Below the pieces are notes generated by a model. It did not search any database, was not told the DNA's origin, and saw only the letters and a list, made by a program, of their open reading frames with translations. A DNA stretch of 64,000 bases. Source: Microbacterium sp. zg-B185 (lineage in GTDB: Bacteria > Actinomycetota > Actinomycetes > Actinomycetales > Microbacteriaceae). The position numbers and the translations under genes are program-made. Shown here piece after piece: positions 28,795 to 36,865 of the stretch (the stretch's first letter is position 1; each line of letters opens with the position of its first letter). The DNA lies in NCBI RefSeq assembly GCF_030246885.1, contig NZ_CP126739.1, forward strand, positions 3,286,001 through 3,350,000, in the 5' to 3' direction.

Positions 28795-29814
28795 TCAGCC
28801 CTGACCGTGCTTGGCGTAGGGGTTGAACAGCGCCGCCTTGATCTCGTCCGGCACCCCCTCCTCCGTCGCACTCGGGCCGTCCGCGGCAGGGAAGGACTCT
28901 GTCATGGACATCGGCATGGCCCCGTTGCGGTAGAAGTTGTTCGATCCCTGGGACGGGCGCCAGGTGTTCGGTTCCCAGTCCGGCACGTAGTTGCGGTAGC
29001 CGCCGGTGTTCAGCTCGATGCGCAAGCCGGAGGGTTCCCGGTAGTAGAGGAAGTTCTGCTCGCCGATGCCGTGGATGGACGGGCCGTACTCGATGGGATA
29101 GCCGTTCTCCATCAGGACGTCTGCGGCGATGAGAAGCTCTTCGCGGGTGTCGACCCAGAACGCGTAGTGGTTGATGCGCCCGGCGCGGGTCGATCCGTCC
29201 CGCACGACACCGAGGTCGTGGGACTTCTCGTTGGTGGTCAGCACCGAGAACACCGAGACGGGGGCCTCATCCAGGACCGTCCTGGCCATCACGCGGAAGC
29301 CCAGCACCTCGCTGTACCAGGCCGCGAACGCGTCGACATCGCTGGTCGCGATCGTGACGTGGTCCAGCTGGCGCGGGGCTCCTGCGACCTTGCTGCGCCG
29401 GGTGGGGCGGTCGGGATAGATCGAGGCGTTCGACCCGTCGGTGACGTGGACGCGCTCCACGTCCCAGTGCAGCGTGAGGGTGTGGCCCCACGGGCCGGTG
29501 AAGCGGTAGGCGCGGCCGATTGCCGGTCCCTCGAACCACTCGCCCTCGATGCCTGCCGCCTGAACACGCTTGGCCGCCTCCTCCAACGCCTCGGGGCTGG
29601 TCGTGCGCCATGCCGCCGTCACCAGCGACGGCCCGTCGCCCGGTGCGACCACGACGGAGTACTTGTAATAGTCCCCCCAGCAGCGCAGATACACCTTGCC
29701 GTCGATCCGGTCGACCTCGGTGAGCCCGACCTGGTTGACGTAGAAGTCGACGGAGACCTCGACATCGGCCGCCGTGATCTCGACATAGGAGAGGTGGGAG
29801 AGCAGCTTGATCAT
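28795..29814 (-). CDS. Extradiol ring-cleavage dioxygenase (catechol 2,3-dioxygenase, VOC family)
   Basis: A 339-residue two-domain VOC protein and first gene of the catabolic operon. The C-terminal domain carries the metal triad, His152 (QLDHVTIAT), His216 (INHYAFWVD) and Glu267 (SGLRIELNTGG). This spacing matches class I extradiol enzymes such as XylE and homoprotocatechuate 2,3-dioxygenase. It opens the ring of a catechol next to the two hydroxyls using Fe(II) or Mn(II) and O2. The tail (about residues 270-339) extends beyond the core. The exact catechol is not identifiable. The palindrome at 29845-29860 lies just upstream. Confidence 0.88.
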   Translation of the reverse strand: MIKLLSHLSYVEITAADVEVSVDFYVNQVGLTEVDRIDGKVYLRCWGDYYKYSVVVAPGDGPSLVTAAWRTTSPEALEEAAKRVQAAGIEGEWFEGPAIGRAYRFTGPWGHTLTLHWDVERVHVTDGSNASIYPDRPTRRSKVAGAPRQLDHVTIATSDVDAFAAWYSEVLGFRVMARTVLDEAPVSVFSVLTTNEKSHDLGVVRDGSTRAGRINHYAFWVDTREELLIAADVLMENGYPIEYGPSIHGIGEQNFLYYREPSGLRIELNTGGYRNYVPDWEPNTWRPSQGSNNFYRNGAMPMSMTESFPAADGPSATEEGVPDEIKAALFNPYAKHGQG

Positions 29815-29844
29815 CTTCGATCCCTTCGGAGTAAACGCGTGCGG

Positions 29845-29860
29845 GTGGTTCCGGAACCAC
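29845..29860 (-). promoter_or_regulatory. Perfect 16-bp palindrome upstream of extradiol operon
   Basis: GTGGTTCCGGAACCAC is fully self-complementary and lies about 30 nt before the dioxygenase start codon, downstream of the likely promoter. An AT-richer zone with the direct repeat GATATG...GATATG (about 29880-29900) lies upstream and may hold the -10. Its position fits an operator for a dimeric regulator controlling the aromatic operon. The regulator is not next to it. Confidence 0.5.
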
Positions 29861-29926
29861 TTTCGCCTCCGCCGGGCATATCAGGGAATCCCATATCGCC
29901 TATGACCAGAATCACCGACATCTATG

Positions 29927-30664
29927 TCAGCGCGCTGCGATCCGGTCGGCCAGAGCGGTGTCCGCCACGAGTTCGTCGAGGTCGGCCGGCCGCCGGTGGT
30001 GATCCAGCGCGTCCAGCGCGCGCCGCACGGCGAGGCGCTCGGACGATTCGAATCGCGCGGGGGCGATCAGCCGCCCCGCATCGGTGATCCTGGCCACCGT
30101 TGTCCGCCCGTCCACCACCTGCACCTCGGTGGCCGCTTCCGCCAGGGCGTGCGCGCGGATCCACCTCCTCGCGCCGGCGGAGCCCACAACCGTGAGCGAT
30201 GCGGTGATCCCGGCACTGGTCTCCAGCAGCGCCAACGCGCCGTCGGCCGCGGCGAGCCGGAGGGGCGCCCCGCTCAGCACCCGCAGCCATCCCATCGCGT
30301 CCCGCAGCAGGCAGCGCAGCTGCGCCGCCGGCGCGGCCCCGTCGGCGACGACCGTGCGGGGCGGGTCGGATCCGGCATCTCGGGCGTCGCCTGCTGCATC
30401 GGCCCGCAGCAGGGGGCGCTCGACCACCACGGGGATGCCGGCGCTCACGAGCAGATGGATGTCCGCCGCCGGAGCGAACGCGGGGTCGGCGACCACCAGA
30501 GCGCGCGCCCCCGCAGCGGTCGCCGCGAGTCCGGCCTCGACCCACCCCGGGTCCCCGGGCAGCACCACCACCGCCCCGTCCGCGCGGTCGACCAGTCGTG
30601 TCCGCCGTGGGAGTTCGGCCAGCGCCACCCGATACGCCCCTGCGGGCGCGAGGACGCCGATCAT
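29927..30664 (-). CDS. Degenerate Gfo/Idh/MocA-like protein
   Basis: A 245-residue Ala-rich protein. It lacks the N-terminal Rossmann GxGxxG motif, but AGIPVVVERPLL (residues 75-86) resembles the VLCEKPL dinucleotide/substrate motif of Gfo/Idh/MocA enzymes, with Lys replaced by Arg. The C-terminal helix region also resembles that family. Its start overlaps the Gfo-type gene by 4 bp, so both are probably made together. It may be a non-catalytic partner or a decaying paralog. It appears with normal codon use. No clear family assignment. Confidence 0.6.
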   Translation of the reverse strand: MIGVLAPAGAYRVALAELPRRTRLVDRADGAVVVLPGDPGWVEAGLAATAAGARALVVADPAFAPAADIHLLVSAGIPVVVERPLLRADAAGDARDAGSDPPRTVVADGAAPAAQLRCLLRDAMGWLRVLSGAPLRLAAADGALALLETSAGITASLTVVGSAGARRWIRAHALAEAATEVQVVDGRTTVARITDAGRLIAPARFESSERLAVRRALDALDHHRRPADLDELVADTALADRIAAR

Positions 30665-31704
30665 GGTCCACCTCCGGAGCGGATGCGCGCGGCCGCCGCC
30701 TCGGCCAGCGTCAGTGCATAGCGAGAGTCATCGAGCAGCTCGTCGTACTCGACGACGCTCGTGCCGTTCAGCAGGTCGGCGAGCGCGCCCCACTCGGCCA
30801 CGTACCCGTCGGGGCCGGCGGGCGGATAGGTCGTCACCCTGCCGGACGGCGCCGTCACCCGCACCGTCGCGCTGCCGGCGTGGACGAAGGCGGGCGGGAA
30901 CGACACCTCCACCAGGTCGGTATCGGTGGTGATGTCCAGGCGCCACACCGCGTCAGCGCCCGACGGCAGCATGACCGTCGTGAGTCGCACGGGGATGCCC
31001 GACGCACGGTAGCCGACGGCGTAGCCGATCGGAGCGATCGCGCGCGCGAAGACGACCCTCTCGAACACGGGGGCGAGATCGCGCAGTATCGGTAGATCGT
31101 GCACCGCCAGGCCCGTGATCAGCGCGCGCACGACGGATGCCGCGACGCCGGCCTCAGACAGGTCGGGGGCGCCACGGGCCGGGACCGAGGCCGGCGCCGA
31201 GGCGTTCGTGACCACGTCGTGGTAGCGGCCGTTGGGCGGCAGCGCCAGGGTCACGGAGACGGCTCGAACCGGGCGACCACCGGCGAGGAGATGGTGCTTC
31301 GCCCGGCCCCACGCCGGGTCGTACAGGTGGTTGGTGCCGATCAGCAGAGCCGTTCCCGCCTCGCGGCACGCGGCGATCACCGTCGCGGCATCGTCCGGGG
31401 TCGTCGCGAGGGGCTTCTCGCACAGCACGGCGGGCTTTCCGGCCGCCACACTCGCCAGGATCTGCACCGCGTGCTCGGCGGGCGGACTGCACAGCACCAC
31501 GACCGACACCCGGGGATCGGCCAGCAGCTCCGCGGTCCCCGCAGACCAGCGAGCGCCGATCGGAGACGCGAGCTGCTCGGCGCGACCGCTGCCGGCATCC
31601 GAGATGTGCACGACGGAGAAGTCCTCGGGCATGCGGGCGATCGTGGGCAGGTGCAGCGCGGCCGCGCCGGGGCCGGCTCCGACGATCCCGACACCGTGCG
31701 ACAT
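30661..31704 (-). CDS. Gfo/Idh/MocA-family NAD(P)-dependent oxidoreductase
   Basis: A 347-residue sugar dehydrogenase-like enzyme. The Rossmann motif is VGIVGAGPGAAALHLP, the conserved VLCEKPL has E96-K97-P98, and the C-terminal beta-sheet domain has the usual length. The family oxidises or reduces ring hydroxyls of sugars and inositols. In some C-glycoside pathways a member of this family oxidises the sugar at C3 before C-C cleavage; that role, or reduction of a 3-keto sugar, is inferred from the island around it. It is divergent from the ROK regulator. Confidence 0.85.
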   Translation of the reverse strand: MSHGVGIVGAGPGAAALHLPTIARMPEDFSVVHISDAGSGRAEQLASPIGARWSAGTAELLADPRVSVVVLCSPPAEHAVQILASVAAGKPAVLCEKPLATTPDDAATVIAACREAGTALLIGTNHLYDPAWGRAKHHLLAGGRPVRAVSVTLALPPNGRYHDVVTNASAPASVPARGAPDLSEAGVAASVVRALITGLAVHDLPILRDLAPVFERVVFARAIAPIGYAVGYRASGIPVRLTTVMLPSGADAVWRLDITTDTDLVEVSFPPAFVHAGSATVRVTAPSGRVTTYPPAGPDGYVAEWGALADLLNGTSVVEYDELLDDSRYALTLAEAAAARIRSGGGP

Positions 31705-31803
31705 GGTGGTCCCTTCGTGACAACGCGAGCCCCCTGCGGTCCCTCACGCTTTTGCATGAAGTGTACATAAGCCGTTCGGAACCTGACTATAGGGCTTGCA
31801 ATA

Positions 31804-31840
31804 TGGTCTGAAGACCAACGATGTTGTGCGAAAATCGCAC
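31804..31840. promoter_or_regulatory. Two inverted repeats in the ROK/Gfo divergent region
   Basis: TGGTCT-GA-AGACCA (31804-31817) and GTGCGA-AAA-TCGCAC (31826-31840) have perfect 6-bp arms. The second ends one base before the preferred ROK start codon, overlapping where a ribosome-binding site would be. The sites sit between the Gfo and ROK genes, so an autoregulating ROK repressor could control both. The region is AT-richer than its surroundings. Confidence 0.5.
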
Positions 31841-31841
31841 C

Positions 31842-33107
31842 ATGGCGACAGAGTCCACCCTGCGTTTCGGCGCTCAGACCGACGAGGTGACGAGCCTGCT
31901 GCGCATCGTCAACATGGTGCGCGCGGGCGACGCGGCAACCCGACCCGAGATCGGACGCGTGACCGGGCTCGGTCGCGGCGTCGTGACGCAGCGCGTGGAG
32001 CAGGCGATCGGCATCGGCTACCTCGAGGACGGCGAGTTCGGCCCCTCCTCGGGCGGTCGGGCGCCGCGCACGCTGCGGTTCCGCAGCGGTCGCGGCCGGA
32101 TCATCGTGTGCGCGCTCGGTGCGCTGCACATCCACGTCGGCGTCGCGATGCTCGAGGGCGACATCCTCGAAGAGACGCACCGGGCGTGGGACATCTCGCG
32201 CGGACCCGCCGAGACGCTGGACACCGCGATGGCCATGATCGACGAGGTCCTCGCCCGCACGCCCGATGTTCCGATCTGGGGCATCTCGGTCGGCATCCCC
32301 GGTCCGGTGGACTTCGCCTCCGGGCGGCCCGTCGCACCGCCGATCATGCCGGGCTGGAACGGCTTCGACATCCGCCGCCGGTTCGAGCAGCGCTACGACG
32401 CGCCGGTCTGGGTCGACAACGACGTGAACCTGCTCGCGCTCAACGAGCGGACGCGGCGGCCCGACGAGCACGTGAACCTGATCTACTGCAAGGTCGGCTC
32501 CGGAATCGGCGCCGGTCTGCTCTCGCAGGGCCGCATCCACCGGGGTGCCAACGGGGCAGCCGGCGACATCGGGCACGTCCGCGTCGCCGGATCGGATGCG
32601 CTGTGCCGGTGCGGCAAGATCGGCTGCCTGGAGGCTGTCGCCGGAGGCTGGGCGCTCGTGCGCGACGCGGAGGTCGCGATCGCCGATGGCGCAACCGGCG
32701 CGCTCGCGCAGCGCACGCGGGAGGGCGAGCCGCTCACCCCGGAGGCGATCGCGCGTGCAGCCGAGGACGGCGACGCGCTCGCGATCTCGCTGATCCAGCG
32801 CTGTGCGCGCGTGGTGGGCGAGTCCATCGCGGCGCTGGTGAACATGTTCAACCCCGGGACGATCGTGATCGGCGGCGCGGTCGTGGGAGCCGGCGAGGTC
32901 TTCCTCGCCGAGGTGCGCCAGCGGGTGTACGAGCTGTCACTTCCCCTCGCGACCCGAGACCTGAACATCGTGCAGTCGCAGAACGACGTGCGTGAGCCCT
33001 TGCGCGGCGGCGCCGAGATGGTGCGCGAGCAGCTGTTCGATGTCACCTTCCCGCGCTGGTTCGCCGATGGCCGCCCGACGGTCGCGGGGGTCCGCGCGGG
33101 CGCCTGA
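31842..33107 (+). CDS. ROK-family transcriptional regulator
   Basis: About 421 residues. An N-terminal winged helix-turn-helix (residues about 10-75; RPEIGRVTGLGRGVVTQRVEQAIGIGYL) precedes an actin-like ROK kinase-fold domain. The zinc motif CRCGKIGCLEAVAGG and the sugar-binding NGAAGDIGHVRV are present. Proteins of this form repress sugar operons and release DNA on binding a sugar or sugar phosphate. The ATG at 31842 was chosen, with an ATG 21 nt upstream as an alternative. It is likely the local regulator of the C-glycoside island; it precedes the fused deglycosidase gene on the same strand by about 90 nt. Confidence 0.87.
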   Translation: MATESTLRFGAQTDEVTSLLRIVNMVRAGDAATRPEIGRVTGLGRGVVTQRVEQAIGIGYLEDGEFGPSSGGRAPRTLRFRSGRGRIIVCALGALHIHVGVAMLEGDILEETHRAWDISRGPAETLDTAMAMIDEVLARTPDVPIWGISVGIPGPVDFASGRPVAPPIMPGWNGFDIRRRFEQRYDAPVWVDNDVNLLALNERTRRPDEHVNLIYCKVGSGIGAGLLSQGRIHRGANGAAGDIGHVRVAGSDALCRCGKIGCLEAVAGGWALVRDAEVAIADGATGALAQRTREGEPLTPEAIARAAEDGDALAISLIQRCARVVGESIAALVNMFNPGTIVIGGAVVGAGEVFLAEVRQRVYELSLPLATRDLNIVQSQNDVREPLRGGAEMVREQLFDVTFPRWFADGRPTVAGVRAGA

Positions 33108-33118
33108 TACTTCTTCTC

Positions 33119-33131
33119 TTTTCCGACAAAA
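33119..33131 (+). promoter_or_regulatory. TTCCGACA half-site upstream of fused deglycosidase gene
   Basis: TTTTCCGACAAAA lies 66 nt before the start codon at 33197, within a short AT-rich stretch after the ROK stop codon. TTCCGACA is the same half-site that forms the full palindrome at 38446-38460 and occurs at 44052-44062. TAGGTT (about 33137-33142) could be a -10; no good -35 was found. Confidence 0.4.
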
Positions 33132-33196
33132 GGGGGTAGGTTGTCGTCCTAAGCCGGTCGTCGGTCCGGTGAACGAGACACGAGGACGTGCCCGCG

Positions 33197-34696
33197 ATGA
33201 CCCTCTCCGCCCTGCGCGATGACGCCCTGCGATCGACCGACGACGGTTTCGTCCTCCTCCTCGGCCTTCCCTGGATCCGCTCGCTCCCGATCGCCTCCCT
33301 CGCCGGCCTCGCCCTGTCGATCGACGGCCACCAGGTCCAGCCGCTGCTCGTCGAGTGCGGGGGGCGCCGCGTCGCGCCCACCGCACTCCCCGACCAGACC
33401 GGGTGGTGGTTCCTCCAGGACCGTCTCGCCCTGCGCGGGCCTGCGGACCTCGCGCCCGGCGCGCACGAGGTCGAGGTGTCCTTCTGCCTGGTCATCCCGT
33501 ATCTGCAGACCAGACCGGACGGACCGCTCACGCTGCCGTTCCAGATCGGACGCTCTCTCACCCTGGATGCCGCGACACCGGTGCGCGCGGCAGTGACGCT
33601 CCAGGAGCGCGTCGCAACCGAGACCGCACACGACCACGACCCGCTGCCCGCGAACTGGACGCTCGCGGCATCCGCGTTCAACTGGACGCCCGAGGTGATC
33701 CGCGCTGAGCGAGCCGCGCACGACATCGCCCTGGGCATCGTCGCGGACGGCGTGGCATCGGTGATCGAGCTCGAGCCCGGCCAGTTGTGGCGATCGTTCC
33801 CCACGGCCTCGGATACCGACGCCGACGCGCTGCGCGCCGGGCTCGACGCGGTCGGGGCAAGCGTGAGCATCGTCGGCGCGAGCCTGGACGACTGGTTCAG
33901 CCCGACGCAGCGGCGCACCGACGCCGAGCGCCTCGCCTTCCTCCTCCCGCAGCTGCGCGCCGCGCAGCGCGTCGGCGCCGTGGGCGTGCGGCTGCCCATC
34001 GGGCAGGCCGGCGAACCACTGCTGCGCCGGCTGCTGCCGCTGCTGCACGACCTCGACCTGGTGCTGTTCGAGGAGATCCAGGGTCAGCAGACACCGGATT
34101 CGACCGCGGCGCGGGACGCGATCGAGGCGATCGCCGCCGTCGACGACCCGCACCTGCGGCTTCTGCTGGACATCAGCATGCTGATGCCGTCGCTGCCGCC
34201 GAGCTACCTCGCGCTGCTGCGCGCAGGCGGCGTGCCCGAGACGCTGCTGCAGAGACTCGCCACCGACTGGCGGGACCCTGCGACCAACGGTGCGGTCATC
34301 GATGTGCTCCGCTCTGGCGGCGTGCCCGCACGGGTGCACACCGCGTTCATGAACCTGCTCGTGCGATTCGGAAGGTCGGATGCCGCCGACCTGCGCGACA
34401 TCCTTCCGCTCGTCGGCGCCGTGCATCTGAAGTTCTGGGACCTGGAGGATGCCGACGCCCGAGTGTCGCGGCCGATCAGCGAACTTGCCACCGAACTGGC
34501 CGCCACCGGCTTCGCGGGCACACTGTGCAGCGAGTGGGGCGGCCACGAGTGGCTCGACGACGATGCCGCAGACATGACGCGGCGGCACCTCCGACTCGCG
34601 CGGAGCGCTCTGCGCGCCGGCGCCGGGGTGCACGCGCGGACGAAGGAATCTTCCCGAGAACAGGAGCAGCCATGGACGATGTCCTCGACGTCCTGA
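33197..34696 (+). CDS. Single-chain C-glycoside deglycosidase-like protein (beta + alpha fusion), divergent
   Basis: A 499-residue protein with two modules. Residues 1-130 form a DUF6379-like beta module (LPWIRSLPIASL in place of the usual LPWYRSL). Residues 155-480 are a sugar-isomerase-like TIM barrel corresponding to the catalytic alpha subunit. The four metal-ligand positions are kept (E293, D325, H410, E446), but the usual E-I-H is E-I-Q here, so the histidine proposed as base is Gln295. The first barrel strand is altered too. The ATG at 33197 has GAGGA 10 nt upstream. It may have a different substrate or be losing function. The downstream thuA start overlaps its end by 25 bp. Confidence 0.75.
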   Translation: MTLSALRDDALRSTDDGFVLLLGLPWIRSLPIASLAGLALSIDGHQVQPLLVECGGRRVAPTALPDQTGWWFLQDRLALRGPADLAPGAHEVEVSFCLVIPYLQTRPDGPLTLPFQIGRSLTLDAATPVRAAVTLQERVATETAHDHDPLPANWTLAASAFNWTPEVIRAERAAHDIALGIVADGVASVIELEPGQLWRSFPTASDTDADALRAGLDAVGASVSIVGASLDDWFSPTQRRTDAERLAFLLPQLRAAQRVGAVGVRLPIGQAGEPLLRRLLPLLHDLDLVLFEEIQGQQTPDSTAARDAIEAIAAVDDPHLRLLLDISMLMPSLPPSYLALLRAGGVPETLLQRLATDWRDPATNGAVIDVLRSGGVPARVHTAFMNLLVRFGRSDAADLRDILPLVGAVHLKFWDLEDADARVSRPISELATELAATGFAGTLCSEWGGHEWLDDDAADMTRRHLRLARSALRAGAGVHARTKESSREQEQPWTMSSTS

Positions 34697-35155
34697 TCCT
34701 CTCGGGTCACATGACCCGAGAGCACGACAACGAGCACCGCAGCTTCCGCGCCCACAACCAGTGGATCACCACGCTGCTGGAGGACACCGGTCGCTTCCCG
34801 TCCAGGAGGATGACTGGGGCTATCCGGACGAGTACAACACCATGCGAGGAGCCAAGCTCAGTGTGCCGACCGGCATCCGTCCCCGCCCCTGGGGAGAGGC
34901 CCTGCTGAAGGTCGCCGAACCGGCCACCCGATCACCGCCGGCATCGGCAAGCCCTGGATCAACGAGTACGGCGCCGGCCGGTCGTTCACCATCACGATCG
35001 GCCACGACATCGACACGTTCCGTCGCATCGAGTTCATCCGCATGTTCCCGCGCGGCGTCGAGTGGGCCGCCACGGGCGAGGTCGCGCTCGAGGGTCCGGA
35101 CCGCAGCGGCGAGCGCCGGTTGCTCCCCTGGCCGTACTACAACCGCGGGCGCTGA
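34672..35155 (+). pseudogene. ThuA-domain protein, broken by deletion and frameshift
   Basis: It starts with ATG behind CAGGAGCAG and encodes the normal ThuA N-terminus (VLILSGHMTREHDNEHRSF to LLEDTGRF). It then switches frame at about 34800 into DDWGYPDEYNTMRG, implying loss of roughly 70-80 residues. A second shift at about 34918-34922 looks like one missing C (GAACCGGCCAC for an expected GAACCCGGCCAC). It restores the family's end, GHPITAGIGKPW...ITIGHD...GVEWAATGEV, closing at TGA 35153-35155. ThuA proteins are glutamine-amidotransferase-like and occur in disaccharide and keto-sugar catabolic clusters. Not functional as written unless the assembly is wrong. Confidence 0.78.
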
Positions 35156-35290
35156 GCGGCGTCGGTCACTGCGCCGCGAGCACACGGGTTCGCGCCGAGT
35201 GCACGGCCTGGTGGCGCGGGGATGCCGTGCGCTCGGCGGCAGGTCGTGCGCTCGGGCACGTGCGTCCCACGTCAGCCGGCGCGGGGCCGC

Positions 35291-35707
35291 TCAGGCCAGC
35301 ACGACCTCGCGCTGCACCGGGACGCGGTTGGTGACGTAGCGGCCGGGGCCGCCGTCCGCGCCGGGCATGATCTGCATGTACAGCAGCCGCATCGTCAGCA
35401 CGACCTCGACGGTCAGCTTCTCACCCGCCTGGGGCGCATGATCGAGCGGAATGACCACCTCGGGCTTGTCGGCGACGAACCAGAGCGTGTCCCACTGCTC
35501 GGGCAGCTCGTCGATGCGGTAGCTCCTGCCGTTCAGTTCGAAACGCAGGTCGTCCCTGGGCACCGCGATCCCGTTGACCGAGGCCGCGACGTCGTCGACG
35601 GCCGACAGCCACAGGCTGCGGTACCAGGGCAGCTGCACGGATACGGCGATGCCGTCGTCGCGGCGATGGACGTCCTGCTCGGAGAAGAGGGAATTGTGGG
35701 TGGCCAT
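35291..35707 (-). CDS. C-glycoside deglycosidase beta-subunit homolog (DUF6379)
   Basis: A 138-residue all-beta protein with the DUF6379 pattern: HRRDDGIAVSVQLPWYRSLWLSAV near the start, then FELNGRSYRIDELPEQWDTLWF, and LTMRLLYMQIMPGADGGPGRYV. In characterised enzymes (DgpB, CarB, DfgB) this small subunit binds the catalytic alpha subunit and is needed for activity. The gene follows an alpha-subunit gene (35780) by 72 bp. It is close to the N-terminal module of the fusion at 50999. The role is inferred from the family. Confidence 0.82.
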   Translation of the reverse strand: MATHNSLFSEQDVHRRDDGIAVSVQLPWYRSLWLSAVDDVAASVNGIAVPRDDLRFELNGRSYRIDELPEQWDTLWFVADKPEVVIPLDHAPQAGEKLTVEVVLTMRLLYMQIMPGADGGPGRYVTNRVPVQREVVLA

Positions 35708-35779
35708 GATGTGTCCTCGTTCGGCGCTGGATCAGTAAAGGATGTCGGTGAAACGTGTCGTGGGCAGCTGAGCGCGGCC

Positions 35780-36814
35780 TCAGGCCGGCAGTCGCTCGGC
35801 GACGGTGTCCTCGATCGCGCGCCGCATGAGCGCGTGCTGCTTCTTGACCAGATCGATCGGATCGGACTCCCCGAGGTCGGAGAACGCATGACCCTCCCAC
35901 TCGCTGGACAGATAGCCCTGATAGCCGCCCTCGACGAACTGGCGGACGATCCGGGGGATGTCCATGGCCGGTTCGTTCCCGTCGTCGTCGATGTCGTAGA
36001 ACTTGGCGTGCACGTGGAAGATCTGCGGCATGATGTCGAGCCACTCCTCAGGCGGCACCAGCCCGTGCATGTTGAACGCCAGCCGGGTGAACGGGCCGAA
36101 CCGCAGGGGGTCGACGCCCTCGCCGGTGAGGTAGTCCTCGAACTTCTGGTTGCGCACGTGCATGGGCGTCGGCTCATGCCAGATCTCGTCCATCACGGGG
36201 AAATGCTTCTCGTCCATGCCCATCTGGCGCAGCGTCCGCAGCAGCGTCGGGGACAGGCTGTGCATCGTCGAGGAGAAGTCGGCGGTGAAGCCGAGGCGGT
36301 CGGACTGCAGCTCGTCGTACATCTCCCGCATCTGCAGGACCTGCGGGTCGTTCGGCCCCGATGGGGCGTGGATCTCGTAGCCGAGCTTCTGGTCGTACTT
36401 CTCGGCGAGCGGCAGCAGCCCGCGCAGCAGCTCTTTGCCGTGCGAGCGGATGACGACCTTCGTGAAGCCGAGGGTGTGCGCGGTCTCGAGCTGTCGCGCG
36501 AGGAAATCGTGCTCCTCGTCGGGGGTCATGTCGCGGTCCTTGCGGCGCCCCATGTCGAGGTTGGTTCCGATCGCACTCGGCTCGAGTCCGTAGCGGTCCA
36601 TGCTGTCGCGCCAGATGCGGACGAACTCCTCGTCCACATTGGGATAGGTGCGCAGCATCTGGGCGATGTTGAACTCGATGCCCGGACCGAGCCCGTGATC
36701 GGCGGCCGCCTTGATGAGCGTCTCGGGCGTGTACAGCCCTGCCGCGAACTCGGAGGTGAGCGAATAGAGGGTGATCCCGAGCTTGATCCCGGTGCCGGCG
36801 ATGCCGTCAGTCAT
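35780..36814 (-). CDS. C-glycoside deglycosidase alpha-subunit homolog (TIM barrel)
   Basis: A 344-residue sugar phosphate isomerase/epimerase-like TIM barrel. The metal-site residues read off the motifs are E147 (YEIHA), D179 (TADFSSTMH), H269 (HVHAKFYDID) and E305 (SSEWEGHA). His149, two residues after E147, is in the position of the proposed general base. The family removes a 3-keto sugar from an aglycone by C-C bond cleavage (DgpC, CarC, DfgA). The split beta subunit follows at 35291. This is the best-conserved copy in the window together with the fusion at 50999. Confidence 0.83.
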   Translation of the reverse strand: MTDGIAGTGIKLGITLYSLTSEFAAGLYTPETLIKAAADHGLGPGIEFNIAQMLRTYPNVDEEFVRIWRDSMDRYGLEPSAIGTNLDMGRRKDRDMTPDEEHDFLARQLETAHTLGFTKVVIRSHGKELLRGLLPLAEKYDQKLGYEIHAPSGPNDPQVLQMREMYDELQSDRLGFTADFSSTMHSLSPTLLRTLRQMGMDEKHFPVMDEIWHEPTPMHVRNQKFEDYLTGEGVDPLRFGPFTRLAFNMHGLVPPEEWLDIMPQIFHVHAKFYDIDDDGNEPAMDIPRIVRQFVEGGYQGYLSSEWEGHAFSDLGESDPIDLVKKQHALMRRAIEDTVAERLPA

Positions 36815-36865
36815 GGTTGTCCCTGGCCTGAGTGTCGATGTGCGTTCGGAGGTGGTGCGGGAGGG

